A stretch of DNA of 64,000 nt, from contig NC_065878.1 of NCBI RefSeq assembly GCF_933775445.1, forward strand, positions 4,176,001-4,240,000, in the 5' to 3' direction. This DNA is from Argentina anserina (taxonomy: Eukaryota; Streptophyta; Magnoliopsida; Rosales; Rosaceae). How positions within the stretch are numbered: the stretch's first letter is position 1; each line of letters opens with the position of its first letter. Shown in pieces: positions 24,094 to 35,176 of the stretch. The translations under genes and the position numbers were made by a program. Under the pieces are notes generated by a model, which was not told the DNA's origin, made no database searches, and saw nothing but the letters and a program-made list of their open reading frames with translations.

Positions 24094-26424
24094 ATGGTTT
24101 TACACTCCAAATCGAGGTCGACGAAATTCAGCAGAGATGGTGTCCATGTGAACTGCGTGTAAGTTATATTTAATGGGTGCATTGTATATCGTTGGTTTTC
24201 AATTTGTACTGGGTCATGGAGCATAAGAATTGCTATAACTGTGAAAGATTTCCCAGGAGAACAGTGAGGATGCAGCTGAATCGTAAACAGAGAGTAGTTA
24301 ATGGCAGTGGTGAGCTGAAATCATTAATTGGGAGCGTCACATATACAATTGATTGTATGGAGTCCAGGTTGGAGAGCATAGGCGAAAAGTTGTGCCATAT
24401 GGAACAATCACTGTCTCGAATTGTGAATACGGTAGCCATTGAAGAAATCGTTATGGAGGTTGTTCAAGCTGTAAGTGTCAGACAACATGGGAAGAAAAAT
24501 TACAAAGAAAACCAAATGGGAATGCAACCAACATTGCGGGTCACTAGTCATAGGGAGGGCAATCCAGAAGCACACAAAGTTGAGGAGGTATGTACAGATG
24601 CACAACTTGGTGGATTGTTTATATATATTTATTTCTATTTTGGTGAAGGTGGTTATGTTGTGTGATAATCTGAAAACATTTATAAAACTAACAAGATGTA
24701 TGGTACTACAGCGTATTAAACGTGTAGTGGCTGATATGGAGGTGAAGCAGTCAAAGAATAAAGGTCGTAAACGTAAGCAACATAACAGTACACGAAAATT
24801 TAGTCGATTTGCAATTACCGGTTTGATTTCAGGGAAGAATGCTGATCTGTTGAAGTTCCTATTTCGTAAATGAAGTGTTGGCGAAGACAAGTGGAGGTAA
24901 TATCAATTTACATTACTCATTTTGGGTTACTTTTGATATTTATAATTGTATTTAAAATAATGTGCCCAACTCCGTTTTATGTGTGAGATATTGCAAAATG
25001 CCGGCCAAACACCATAATGCACAATATTTATTTGCTATGAAATTATTACATACATATGCATTTTAAAACTATTAGAAATTTTTTGTTCCATCATTGCTTT
25101 TGCGTGCAGCAAAGAAATTGCCCGTTATGGTGAATTTGCCATGACAAGAATGGATTTTCAGTGTCTATCGCCGGCAACACCTTTGTCTAATAAGGTGAGA
25201 GAGAAGTTTTAAGTAATGAATGAGCTCAATTATATTAATCATTGTCCCTGGACTTGCTATTACTCCAAAGTCACCGGTTTGCCATAGTACTTTTAAGGTA
25301 CTTTTAATGCAATTTTAATTGAAATTACTAGGTTATAAACTTGTGTGCTGCGTACTTGAATGATGACTCTGACTGCTGGTTTCTGCCTACATATTTCGGG
25401 GTATGAATATGTCATTCATGTCTGATCTTACATTAAATTTGGCTTGTTTGCGATGATTTGCAACCGTAACTCTTGTTGCACTTACTCTTCTTGTATGACA
25501 GGAACGGGCTAGGTGTAATGAAGAGCCCTCAAGCTATAGATATTGGCTTGATTGTACCATTAGCATGTGCGGCCTAAAGAGGTTTCATCGCCGTCTTCAT
25601 ATGTGTTCAAAGGTAAAAATGTTTTCTAAGTGGACCTGTAGGTTATTTTTATTGTGGCTTAGTTGAATTATAACTTAATGGTCACCTTATTGGTAAATGT
25701 TGCAGATATTCATCCCACTGGGCGATAATATGGATGATCATTGGTTTTTATTGGTCATCAACCTCCATGAGCATAATGCATTAATGTTGGACAGCTTGCC
25801 TGATGCAAACTCAGTGGCTCGACGGATGCATCATGCAACAGAAGTGGTAGTAGGACTTTTGAACTGGCTGCATAATCGTTGTTCCTATATGCTAGATCAA
25901 TAACTTTACAGTGTCGTTCTTTATTAATTTTTGTGGACCTTTTGTTTTGCTAGATGAAACTAATGCAGAAGGTCTTTTCATTAGAAATGACCATGTTCGG
26001 CGACGTGTATTATCTGTTTCCATCCTTCTCGGTTACCTTGGCCCTGGCAAACCCAACAAATCCACAAGAGTATGATAGTGGGCTATTTGTCATTAGGCAC
26101 ATGCAACACTATCCTGACGCATGGTCAAGAGGGGTATGTGACTTCAAATCCACTCTAAAGCCTTATTACATTATGATAATGCATGATTTATATGATATCG
26201 TGTTCAATTGATCACAGTTCATATCTGAGGAGCAGCGTAATCGTGTTGCTCTTGAAATATTACAAAATCCAAAGAATGAACGTCGTCGTGAAGTTATTGC
26301 AGCTATGGGTGGACAAAATAATGCTCAAGACAAGATGCCTGACTATCCAGACCAAGCAAATATATTGAATACGCCGACGGGTAGAAAGTTCCGTAGTCAT
26401 CGAAAGCGGCGTGATTGCACTTGA
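24094..26424 (+). pseudogene. Ulp1-like cysteine protease, copy 1 (stop codon; Cys to Ser)
   Basis: Nine exons can be drawn with intact phase: 24094-24158, 24257-24587, 24712-24896, 25110-25194, 25332-25400, 25502-25612, 25706-25846, 25954-26133 and 26218-26424 (458 codons). The N-terminal part is coiled-coil-like (ESRLESIGEKLCHMEQSL), followed by a Lys/Arg-rich patch. Then comes the Ulp1/C48 fold: VINLCAAYLND, CWFLPTYFG, DDHWFLLVINL (catalytic His), MLDSLPD (Asp). The catalytic Cys position reads Ser (YDSGLFVIRHM, AGT at 26077-26079), and the oxyanion Gln position is Asn. An in-frame TGA lies at 24871-24873 in exon 3. Several exon lengths (111 and 180 nt) are identical to copy 2, so the two genes are duplicates. 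A spliced message avoiding exon 3 cannot be excluded, but the protein would still lack the nucleophile. It probably no longer works as a protease. Confidence 0.82.
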
Positions 26425-26429
26425 TCTTC

Positions 26430-26874
26430 CAATTAATCATCTTAGGAGATATTGGCTGTGTGATAAAGTTTTGAGAATTCCTTTTCTTTATTTGGATTAT
26501 AACACATACATGCATGAACATTGTTTTCATAATTCTTTAAAGGCACAAATCACAGGCCAGTTTGCAATGCAGTCATCTCATTCTCAGAATCTCAGTTGCT
26601 GCATTTGTCTTCTTCCTTAGTTGTTGTTATATATGTCTTCAGGTAGTAGGGCGGTCCCTGTGATGTTGTGACCCTTTGCTCACATTTCCCATGTAAGGCA
26701 GCAGCCCTTTATACTATTATCTCCAACCTCACTTGAGGCGTCAAAATGAATCAATTTGTATTTTAATTCCTTATTTTCAGTTCTCTTACCATTTGCACCG
26801 GGCTAAGGGGCGGTTGATCAACTCAAGCGAACCGCCCTACCTTACTACAACATAGGGACAGAAGGGAGAAGGTT
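26430..26874. other. Spacer between the two ULP genes with a short inverted repeat
   Basis: GTAGTAGGGCGGT near 26645 is matched by the complementary ACCGCCCTACC / TTACTAC near 26830-26848, with CCCTGTG / GGGACAG extending it. This could be a small MITE of about 210 bp or a relic of the duplication. No coding sequence. Confidence 0.35.
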
Positions 26875-27065
26875 GTGAAGGTGGCCTCGTTATCCACACC
26901 TCCGGGATCGGATGAATGGAGGACCGACCGACCCGGGTTTCACAAGCGTTGGCGGGCCCTGGAGTGCCTGTCAAGGGCGCGGTGGAAGAGAGAAGGAAAA
27001 AGAGCACAAAGGATTTACAAGTCTAATGGGAGAAGAATGGCTGACACGTTGACTGCCTTCGAGAC

Positions 27066-27073
27066 TATAAAAT
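27066..27073 (+). promoter_or_regulatory. TATA box of ULP copy 2
   Basis: TATAAAAT lies 138 bp before the ATG at 27211, a plausible distance allowing for a 5' leader of about 100 nt. Copy 1 has no equally clear box. Confidence 0.5.
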
Positions 27074-27210
27074 ACAACCTGGGCAACCGAAATACTGGGG
27101 ATCTGATTGCTAGTTCCAAAGGTGAAGCTGTGGCCGGCCGATATAAGGAAAAATTAGTTTTTGGGTTTCAGTCTTCTCCCAACCTACTTTCCGGCTCGAG
27201 CTGAGGAATA

Positions 27211-29182
27211 ATGTCAGTTATTGAAATATCGGATTCAATGTCGGTCGGGGACTCAGGTGACATCAACGATAAGTATATGCGCCTTCATCAACAGGTTACC
27301 TGCATGGAACCTAAATTCCAGCATTTAGAAGGGAAAATTGATGCTTTGGGTAACATGTTTCAAACTTTCAAGAGAGACATTGTTAAGGAAGTTGTGGAGC
27401 AAGTTGTTTCCTGTTTGCTGAAGGGAAAAATAGAAGAGGGAGCAAAAACCAAGGGATTTGACTTCAAGACCGACGGAAATTGCCCGTTGATGGAGTCAGA
27501 AGCTCAATCCAATAATTCTCCTGATGAATCTCCTTTGAAAAAGAGACGCACCAACGCGTTTCCATATGTGGTACGTAGGCATTCTTCTAATCGGTGATTT
27601 GTTAAAAAAATTTGAGTTTGGTTATTTGGGGAGTTAACATGTTAATGCAGCAATTGAATGTGGATACAAAGTCGAACAATGTCGGCTCAAAGTGCTCAAG
27701 GAGCCCCAAATCCCCCAATGGCCCCAAAAGGAGAAGAAGAATTGCAAAGGTGAAGCGGCCATTCACTTGTGGACCTTTTCTACTTGCAGATGACACGTCC
27801 AATGAAATTGTGGACCTCCTCAATTTCATATTTATGAAGCGGCCACTTACTCGTGAGGAAGCAAAGTATGATGTTTTTTTTTTTAAGTTTGCAGATTTAC
27901 TGAAGCAAAGTAATTGCCTGAATATAATTCTTATTCTTTACAGATTTGACAATGAGATCGTTGCAAGTTGTGACGGCTTTTCTGTTACAAGATCGGACTT
28001 GGAGGAATGTTTGAACCCTGGGAAGTACTTGGATGATTCTGTAAGTTAAATTGAGAATATATATATATATATATATATAGTGTTTTCAGGTTTCTAATAT
28101 TAGTAAGCCACGTAATACAATGTTGTATGAAACCCAGGTGATAAACATTTATGCAAGCTTGCTTAATGAGAACAAATCAGATAACTGGTTTTTACCAACC
28201 TACTTTGCGGTATGATCAACTTTATACATCTACAAGTATGTTGGCTGAATATCAGAAATGATGAATATAAATCAACTGTATGTGTTTGACAAACATTTTG
28301 CAGGCCGGTGTAGCAACTGCTCACAAAAGGATGAATGAAGTTAAGTGGACTGAGAATGTATATTCACTATGCAAACTGGATAGATTCAGAGGGAGGATGA
28401 AAGAAGCAACTCAGGTATATCAATAAATTTCATAGAATCCCTCTCAAGTATGTAGAAAACATTATAATAAACATATCTATGCATAAAACCATGTGTGTAG
28501 ATATTCATTCCAATGCATGACAATATTAACAAGCAGCTTGGCCACTGGTACTTATTGTTGGTGAGTTTGCAATGTGGTCAAGCCATCCTAGTTGATAGCG
28601 CTCCTGATATTTCAAGAGAGTGTATTCGCGTAGGGCATGCAAGACGAGTGGTAAGATCCCTTTCAGCTTGGCCACTGGAAATTCGTAATAGGTTAATTTG
28701 ATGGAGATGTAACTATTGAGTCTTGTGGTTCAGTTGGGATTATAACTATTGATTCTTATTGCAGCTTCATCTGTTGGACAAGGTTTTTGAAGATAAAATG
28801 AAGTTGTACATGCCATGCGGTTTTCACTTTGCTACTTTACCTTGGGCGACTGGTGAAATTTTCCCAATCCAAACAAATGACTTTGATTGTGGAGTTTTTG
28901 TCATAAGAAATATGCAGCACTTTAGGAAAAAATGGAATGAAAAGGTAATTAAACAAATTACCTTGGGCTACTTTACTTATTCTAGTTGATATGTGCCATA
29001 TATAATGCCCTACATTAAACTTGCAGTACGTATCAGAAGACCATCGGGCAAGTTTGGCCATTGAATGTGTCAGACATCAACGTAATGAGTTGGATGATGT
29101 TAAGAGCATGATCCAGCAATGTTTGCGCCTTGGTGGCAACCTTGAACCTGTGGTGCACTTGCTTTCTTCCGACTGCACTTAA
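27211..29182 (+). CDS. Ulp1-like (peptidase C48) cysteine protease, copy 2, intact
   Basis: Eight exons with GT-AG borders and continuous phase encode 446 residues: 27211-27570, 27651-27865, 27944-28040, 28138-28209, 28304-28414, 28501-28650, 28765-28944 and 29027-29182. Residues about 30-75 look like a coiled coil. Basic clusters (PLKKRR near 110, PKRRRR near 145) suggest nuclear import. The C48 domain covers about residues 200-395: VTRSDLEECLNPG, VINIYASLLNE, NWFLPTYFA, then GHWYLLLV with catalytic His300, VDSAPD with Asp317, Gln371, and DFDCGVFVIRNM with Cys377. The complete set implies a working thiol protease. Known Ulp1 relatives remove SUMO from proteins, but MULE-borne ULPs are divergent and their substrate is unknown. 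Gene order inside the element and the shared exon lengths show it arose with copy 1 by tandem duplication. Confidence 0.85.
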
Positions 29183-29553
29183 CTAAGAATGTAAAGAGTG
29201 CAGAGAATGATAAAGATTGTATTTTTAACAGGGCATCATATGTTTCTTTATAGGACATTTTATCTTCCTGCCGCAGTGCCGCCCTTTGCTTAAACTTGTC
29301 TTCCATGTGTATTTAATATTTGAGCAAATCAACATTTGGCATTAGACAAATTCTAGAAACTCTTTTAGATTAGGGTATATTTTGTTCTCTTCAAGTCTCT
29401 GATGGTTGAATTTAATCGCATATACCAACTACTGGAATTTGACAAACCTAAACATCAGTTGCTACATTAAAAGGCAATGATTTGGCAAGCTCTCAATTAT
29501 CCACACCTACAATTCACCCAAGTGATAAACCTCATTAAGGATGAGACCCAGTC
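29183..29553. other. Convergent 3' spacer between ULP copy 2 and the transposase
   Basis: 371 bp between the two stop codons. It must hold the 3' ends of both transcripts. No further gene is seen. Confidence 0.5.
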
Positions 29554-32289
29554 TCATAATGGCAAAAAATGACCTGGTTGAGTAATAGATAACGATCTGT
29601 TCTTAGTCTGGTTCCCACTACCCCCAAACACAGAAGATAATATATTCTGATGCCCTGAAAAGAAATCACACGTTCTTGCCTCTTCAACATGATGGATCAT
29701 ATGGTGGTTGCTTGTTTGAGCAAAAAAAACAGAATCCTCATCACTGTGCCTGTTTGGTGGGACATCTGCACCATTAGCATGTACACTAATTGATTGGCTA
29801 GAAGCTCGGTAAGCAAACACTGAACTTTGACCTCCTTCATTAAGTTCAGATAAATTGACATGACTATGTGTACTACCTTGTTGTTGTTGTTGTTGTTCAG
29901 AACGAAGAGGGCATGTCCTAACGTTGTGTCCCGGTCTGCTACAAAATCCACATCCTCGACCAGATGGCTGCTCACGCTCAGAAGGAATGTTGGCTGACCT
30001 TGGTTGCGTTCCCCTTGTCCGACATGGTTCTGGATCCCTAATTACATTTGGATGGAGACCCCCAACAATATTTGGAACATTTGTGTTGTGCACAGCAGCC
30101 CTCCAATTATGAGATCGAATTCTCAATCTACCTAAGGCTTCACATGTTTCTTCATATGCTTCATCAGTGTAGGAGGCCAAGTAACATATATGTGAACAAT
30201 CAGACATCATCTGACCATATCTTGCAAGCTGCAAATCCACCTCTGGAATGTTACCACTCCGTCTAATCAAGTTGGTCTTCTTAGGAGATGCCTCCTTTGT
30301 CCATCTTTTGATCACCAAAGATTCAGGAAAATTGGTAATCAATTTAGCTTTCATCACAGTGAATATATGGCAACAAGGTATACCATCTGATTCAAAGAGT
30401 TGACATGTACACTTGAATGAAATGCTTGGCCTGCTGTGTAGGTATGTAACATGCCATGTTCTCTCAGGTTTCCCATACTGTGTCACCACAAAACATGTAG
30501 ATGCCATGTTCTCATACTCTACTTGGTCAGCCACGACAAACTTGGACTCAAACATTATCTGGTCCTTTATAAGGAGGAAAATGTCATGCGTGAACTTCGC
30601 GCCAATTTGCTCTTGAATACACCTCATATGGCCACCAATAACCGGGTTAGAGCTGATCGATTTGAAATCATCATACAGTTGATTATACCGCATACGTTCA
30701 ACTGTCTTGTCCATCCGAGGCAAAAACTCACATAATTTCTTGTACTTCCCCGCACCAGTTTTCAAATTCCTATGCATGCCCTCACATCTTTGCGTAGTGC
30801 ATACACCAGCACAAAATTGGTCCCTAAAATAGGCTTCTGCCCATCTGTCCCGTTTGTTGAACATTTCTTGCATCCAACTGTTGCCTTGTAATCCATGAAT
30901 TGCCACCATGTAATGCCAAGATGATTCCCAATCTTCCACACTTAGTCCAGCAAAAATCAAATGAACAAAATCCCTTTGCACATCTGCCTTCCCCACATGT
31001 TTAACAACATTCTTCGCAATGTGCCATGCACATAATCGATGGCGTGATTCAGACATGACGCGGTTGACTGCATTTTTCATTGAGTCAGCACCATCAGTGA
31101 TAACCGTCATTGGTCTTTTGCCTTTCATCGAAGCTAAAAATGCTGACAGTGCCCAAACATAAGTCTCCTCTGTCTCATCAGCCAACAATGCACATCCAAA
31201 TAAAACAGTTGCCCTGTGGTTGTTAACACCAACGAAAACAGCCAATGGTTTTCCGTAGATGTTGGTCTTGTATGTACTATCAAATATCAGAACATCACCA
31301 AAGCTATTGTAATCAACCAATGACTTTGTGTCTCTCCAAAACAAATTAGAGAGCCTACCTTCCTCATCCACACTAAACAAGCAGTAGAATTCGGGGTCCT
31401 TTGCAGCCTTACAATTCATGAAACTAATAGCAGCCTGTGCATCACCATCTACATACAATTCTCTACGTTCTGCATTAACTTTGTTATATAAATCTTTTAT
31501 TATAAAACCCACAAATTCATGACCACCTGCTTGATGGACCAACAACTCATATGCCCGGCAAGTCCTCACTGAAACCTTGTGGAGAGCGGTCACTTGAGCC
31601 ATGGCATGGTCCGGAACCTTCCGATTCGATCGCATAAACGATTTCATTTCTGGTGGAATGAGGGCATGATTATGTACTGTAATGAATCCAATTGTTCGGA
31701 ACTTACCGGTTTCCTCGCAAATCCTAACAGTTAGGCGGGCTTGACAATTTCCTCTCGTCTCTCTGCGAGTATGCGGACATCTTTTATTCGTACTAGAACC
31801 ACCCTCCATCTCAGCTTTCATGCCATGAGAAACTTGTGCTTTCCTTTTTTCAGGTACGCCAACAGATTTCATAAATGACCATTCCGGGCATCCGTTGTGT
31901 GATACGGGAGTACCAAAACATGATTTCTGGGCATCCTCACTACCTTTCTTCTTTCTAATCCCTTCCTTACTACAAACCAACTGCCTTCTCAACACAACCC
32001 CATACTTGTTTTTGTCCAACTTCTGTTTTCTGTGGCTAAAACCCATTGCAAGTGCATACAAAGAATAGAATGTGTCGACTTCCTCTATAGATTCAAACTC
32101 TACACCTATCAGGTCTTCAGAAGTAAGCTTCTCATACCTTTTCCCCCGAAAGTGCAAACAATTTTGCACCGAATTCGAAACAGGAGACTCTTTTGGTTCT
32201 ACCTCCAAGTCTTCTTCTCTGGGCTGAATTTCCTCGGTTTCATAATAATCAGATTCTGAAGACCGCAGTTCATTATCATCAAACTCCAT
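29554..32289 (-). CDS. MULE transposase, FAR1/MULE/SWIM type with C-terminal CCHC knuckle
   Basis: One uninterrupted frame of 911 residues from the ATG at 32289 (MEFDDNELRSSES). A slightly longer frame upstream has only a TTG start and is preceded by an acceptor-like TCGTAG. An acidic leader is followed by a FAR1-type DNA-binding region (about 64-212: VDTFYSLYALAMGFSHRK, ending in the HNHAL motif). The MULE DDE domain has Asp337 (DSTYKTN), Asp399 (TDGADSMKNAV) and Glu503 (RCEGMHRNLK), with CAWHIAKNV between. A SWIM zinc finger lies at about 627-641 (CTC, then CCH). Near the C-terminus is a retroviral-type zinc knuckle (Cys780, Cys783, His788, Cys793), then a short Gln run. It should bind the terminal repeats and cut the element out. 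FAR1/FHY3 plant regulators descend from such proteins, but the TIR-bounded context argues for transposase. Length is usual for the family. Confidence 0.92.
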   Translation of the reverse strand: MEFDDNELRSSESDYYETEEIQPREEDLEVEPKESPVSNSVQNCLHFRGKRYEKLTSEDLIGVEFESIEEVDTFYSLYALAMGFSHRKQKLDKNKYGVVLRRQLVCSKEGIRKKKGSEDAQKSCFGTPVSHNGCPEWSFMKSVGVPEKRKAQVSHGMKAEMEGGSSTNKRCPHTRRETRGNCQARLTVRICEETGKFRTIGFITVHNHALIPPEMKSFMRSNRKVPDHAMAQVTALHKVSVRTCRAYELLVHQAGGHEFVGFIIKDLYNKVNAERRELYVDGDAQAAISFMNCKAAKDPEFYCLFSVDEEGRLSNLFWRDTKSLVDYNSFGDVLIFDSTYKTNIYGKPLAVFVGVNNHRATVLFGCALLADETEETYVWALSAFLASMKGKRPMTVITDGADSMKNAVNRVMSESRHRLCAWHIAKNVVKHVGKADVQRDFVHLIFAGLSVEDWESSWHYMVAIHGLQGNSWMQEMFNKRDRWAEAYFRDQFCAGVCTTQRCEGMHRNLKTGAGKYKKLCEFLPRMDKTVERMRYNQLYDDFKSISSNPVIGGHMRCIQEQIGAKFTHDIFLLIKDQIMFESKFVVADQVEYENMASTCFVVTQYGKPERTWHVTYLHSRPSISFKCTCQLFESDGIPCCHIFTVMKAKLITNFPESLVIKRWTKEASPKKTNLIRRSGNIPEVDLQLARYGQMMSDCSHICYLASYTDEAYEETCEALGRLRIRSHNWRAAVHNTNVPNIVGGLHPNVIRDPEPCRTRGTQPRSANIPSEREQPSGRGCGFCSRPGHNVRTCPLRSEQQQQQQGSTHSHVNLSELNEGGQSSVFAYRASSQSISVHANGADVPPNRHSDEDSVFFAQTSNHHMIHHVEEARTCDFFSGHQNILSSVFGGSGNQTKNRSLSITQPGHFLPL

Positions 32290-34815
32290 GAAAGCCAGCG
32301 ACCTACGATGCAAAAACAAACGTTTAATTTCAATTCATGAACCCAAAGCTAGTAGTTCCAATAAACATATAATACACACACCGAACCATCAAGTTTCCAC
32401 TACCTTTATTGATCTCTAGATATGTGGGAGGCCGAGGATTTTCGGTGCCAGAAGTACCAAGAAGAACATCTATAGAGGCCGAGGATTATTGATGACTCGA
32501 GAGGATTGTTGACAAAAAAAACAAGAGACGGGAAGAGATTGAAAGGTTGATTGGTAGTTTTATAGGTTGAAACCTCTGTTGGATCTGGGATTCTATCCCT
32601 TTACTTGTTCATGGCATAATTCCTTAAATATGATGTAAGATTATCCAAATAAAAAGAAATAAAAATGCAACTTCAATATTATTTCTTTTCTGTTATTTGC
32701 TAATTACTTATTCATCCTCCATAAATAGTGTGGTCACATTGCATACTAATAAGGGGTATTTAGGTCAATTACAAATCGTGTGTGTTATGTTACTTTAATT
32801 AAAACTCTAGCGTGTTACAATCTGCTTTGCGTCTCCGATCACCCTTAACAAGTCAATTTATGTTGCTTCAGTACACCATCACGTAGGCTTTGTATAAATG
32901 ATTGGGTTTCAAACCTCATTTTTTAAGGAAAAAAATCCATCTTTCATTATATGGTGGTGGTTGGTGGAATTATTAGGATCAATTTATTAAAGCCGAATAA
33001 CAAAAAAAATTCACGTCGTAATTGTCCTTGACCATGATTTTTCGAGCACTGTTGTCGATCATCTCTCGTAGTTGATTAACCAAGTCATATTTTCGTAGCT
33101 GTTTAGTGGTAAATAACCTATAAGGGTCAGAAAAAAATAAAATAAAAATAAAAAATAGAATAAAAGTACATTTATACACACATGAGATTTATCACGAATT
33201 ATATTAGCCTAATTTCTCAAAAAATTCTTTAAAACTTATCACAAATTAGTCATGATACTTATTTTATTATCAGTAAATTGGAGATCCATCATTAATAAAA
33301 GCTCAGGATAATTTTTTCTAACTCAATTGTACAATTTGGTATAACTTGTGTCTTATGTTATATGCAAATATGTTCATTTCAACACCAACTGTACTGAGGA
33401 GATATTAATTGAAAAACTGATCGTAGGATGGATGCCATCATAAGTGAAAATATGACTATTGCAGAAAATTCACATACTTTCAATGACATATGAGTCTTGA
33501 TCGACACGTTAAACCATTTGTAAGACACTACCTCCCTAATGGTAGCTGTATATAGGAAATATTCTTGGGAAAACTAACCATAGGACGTGATCACTACATG
33601 CCATCATCTGAATCTCCCTAGACTCCGCCAACTTCCTTTTCTCGCCACTGAGATCGAGAAGCCGGCATCTTCGAGTTCGACCTCACAAAACCACCCATCT
33701 GTTGGGGTTTTGATCGGAACTCGGAGTTGATAGAGGAAACACGCGATCGAATTCGGGGATTGTTCATTTGTTCTTGACAACTCATTTTCTTCGTCACACC
33801 GTGGTGTTGGATTTGGATATTAAATTTAGGTCCGAGAATTATGTATTGTTAATTTTTTTAATGTTTTCAGGGTTTAAGGTATAATTAATGGAAAACTTCA
33901 TTATGTATTACAAGTTTAGAATAAATATATATCTGATAATTAATAGATTAAAGCAATAAACATATAATAAATTTGATTGATGGTTAGGGTTGTGCCACAT
34001 AAATATTTTGAATTTATGAATGAAATTTAAACTCTGGAATCTTTTGAATATTACAATAAAATGTCTTTATGCATCAAATGATTTTGCAAAAATTACAATA
34101 CACTACCATTGGTGCATTCTATACACTGATTTATAAATTTTCAAACAATTATAATCGAGTAACATAGCTGCCCTTAGGAATGTATAAGGCACAACAAGTT
34201 AATCGTGTGGATCGAAGTCCAAACGGTACCAAAAACTAGTGAGGTTTCTACCATAGCTATAGTACGATATAGCTACGATATTGTATGATCGATTTTTTTT
34301 TTAAAATTTTATTCTCTCAGTGTAGTTTGTCTAAAAACATGAGTGCGTAAGATCAGTACCTCAAAATCTTTATATAAGTGGCAAGAGAGCATTAACGTGA
34401 GTGCATAATAATTTTTGATGACTTTGTCGAGTATCCCACTTATTTACTAGGATTTTTGAAAGATTTTTAGGTCTTAAAAACTATTTTAAAGTCAAAGTAG
34501 CAATAAACAACGGAATCTTGGCTGTCAATTGTTACATGATTTAATGTAGACCGTTGATTTCAATTTACAAAAAATATATGAGAATTCGTATGTAAGTAAT
34601 CATGTATCAAAATTATATGGCTGTAACTAATAATTAGGATTCAATGGTGGAGATTAAAGGTGATGGCAAAGGAAGAAAAGAAAGAGAACGGGGACCATGC
34701 AATTACTTTTTGAAACAACAATCTATTGCACAAACGGCGCACAAGAGGATGTTAGTCAAACAAGAATTGACCATATTTGTGTGGCTGCGGTACTGCCACG
34801 TCTGTAATATTAGCC
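32290..34815. other. MULE right arm: transposase 5' region and noncoding DNA
   Basis: The first 250 bp after the transposase start probably hold its 5' leader and an intron. A moderately GC-rich patch at 33610-33800 could belong to the promoter or first exon region. The remainder to the right terminus is AT-rich with no recognised gene. Confidence 0.4.
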
Positions 34816-34852
34816 AAAAGTGAACCTTCACCCAGTGAAGGGAAGAATTTTC
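34816..34852 (-). repeat. MULE right terminal inverted repeat
   Basis: Complement of the left terminus over about 35 bp with a few mismatches. The host sequence resumes after the TSD at 34863. Confidence 0.82.
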
Positions 34853-35054
34853 GCATGAATGCAGGTTTATACATTGGTGGTCGTTGGGTCAATTAATAGA
34901 TTAATCCAGGGTCTAATGGGTGATGACTTATTATATACTTACTAGTCTCTTGTCTTCTCTGCATTGGCTATGATATTCTACGAGTCAATTTGACTTTACT
35001 TATAATGTAAACCCTCATGAAACTTCTGTCCGGTTCACGCGCTTCTTACTTCTG

Positions 35055-35062
35055 TATATAAG
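35055..35062 (+). promoter_or_regulatory. TATA box upstream of the carboxylesterase fragment
   Basis: TATATAAG lies about 120 bp before the ATG at 35177, a spacing comparable to that in the intact paralogue at 51278. Confidence 0.55.
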
Positions 35063-35176
35063 ATAGTCTCCACTGAAATCTAAGCCATGCACACTCCCTC
35101 TCAGTCTTCAATCTCATACTCCAGATTAATAACTAACCTCTACACCAACAATCATATCAAGTGTTCAATTAACACC

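Larger units (their letters stand above)
23804..34852. mobile_element. ULP-carrying Mutator-like element (MULE), about 11 kb, 10-bp TSD
   Basis: Exact 10-bp direct repeats GCATGAATGC (23794-23803 and 34853-34862) flank terminal inverted repeats of about 35 bp that share TTCTTCCCTTCAC and TGAAGGTTCAC. The TSD length fits Mutator elements (8-11 bp). Inside are a full-length FAR1/SWIM-type MULE transposase on the minus strand and two tandem Ulp1-like protease genes on the plus strand, running convergently to the transposase with 371 bp between stop codons. MULEs that carry ULP-like genes are known (Kaonashi in Arabidopsis, CUMULE in melon), and this element fits that type. With both ends, an uninterrupted transposase and one intact cargo gene, it could be an autonomous copy. 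Confidence 0.88.

Noticed and set aside
24233..24890. Minus-strand frames opposite the first ULP copy (up to 160 codons)
   Set aside because: Shadows of the plus-strand exons, whose phase and splice sites fit the paralogue exactly.
29697..32259. Short frames on the plus strand and in another minus frame within the transposase
   Set aside because: Shadows of the 911-residue transposase frame.
32290..32319. A start for the transposase upstream of 32289
   Set aside because: The upstream extension begins with TTG, not ATG, and an acceptor-like site lies between it and the chosen ATG.
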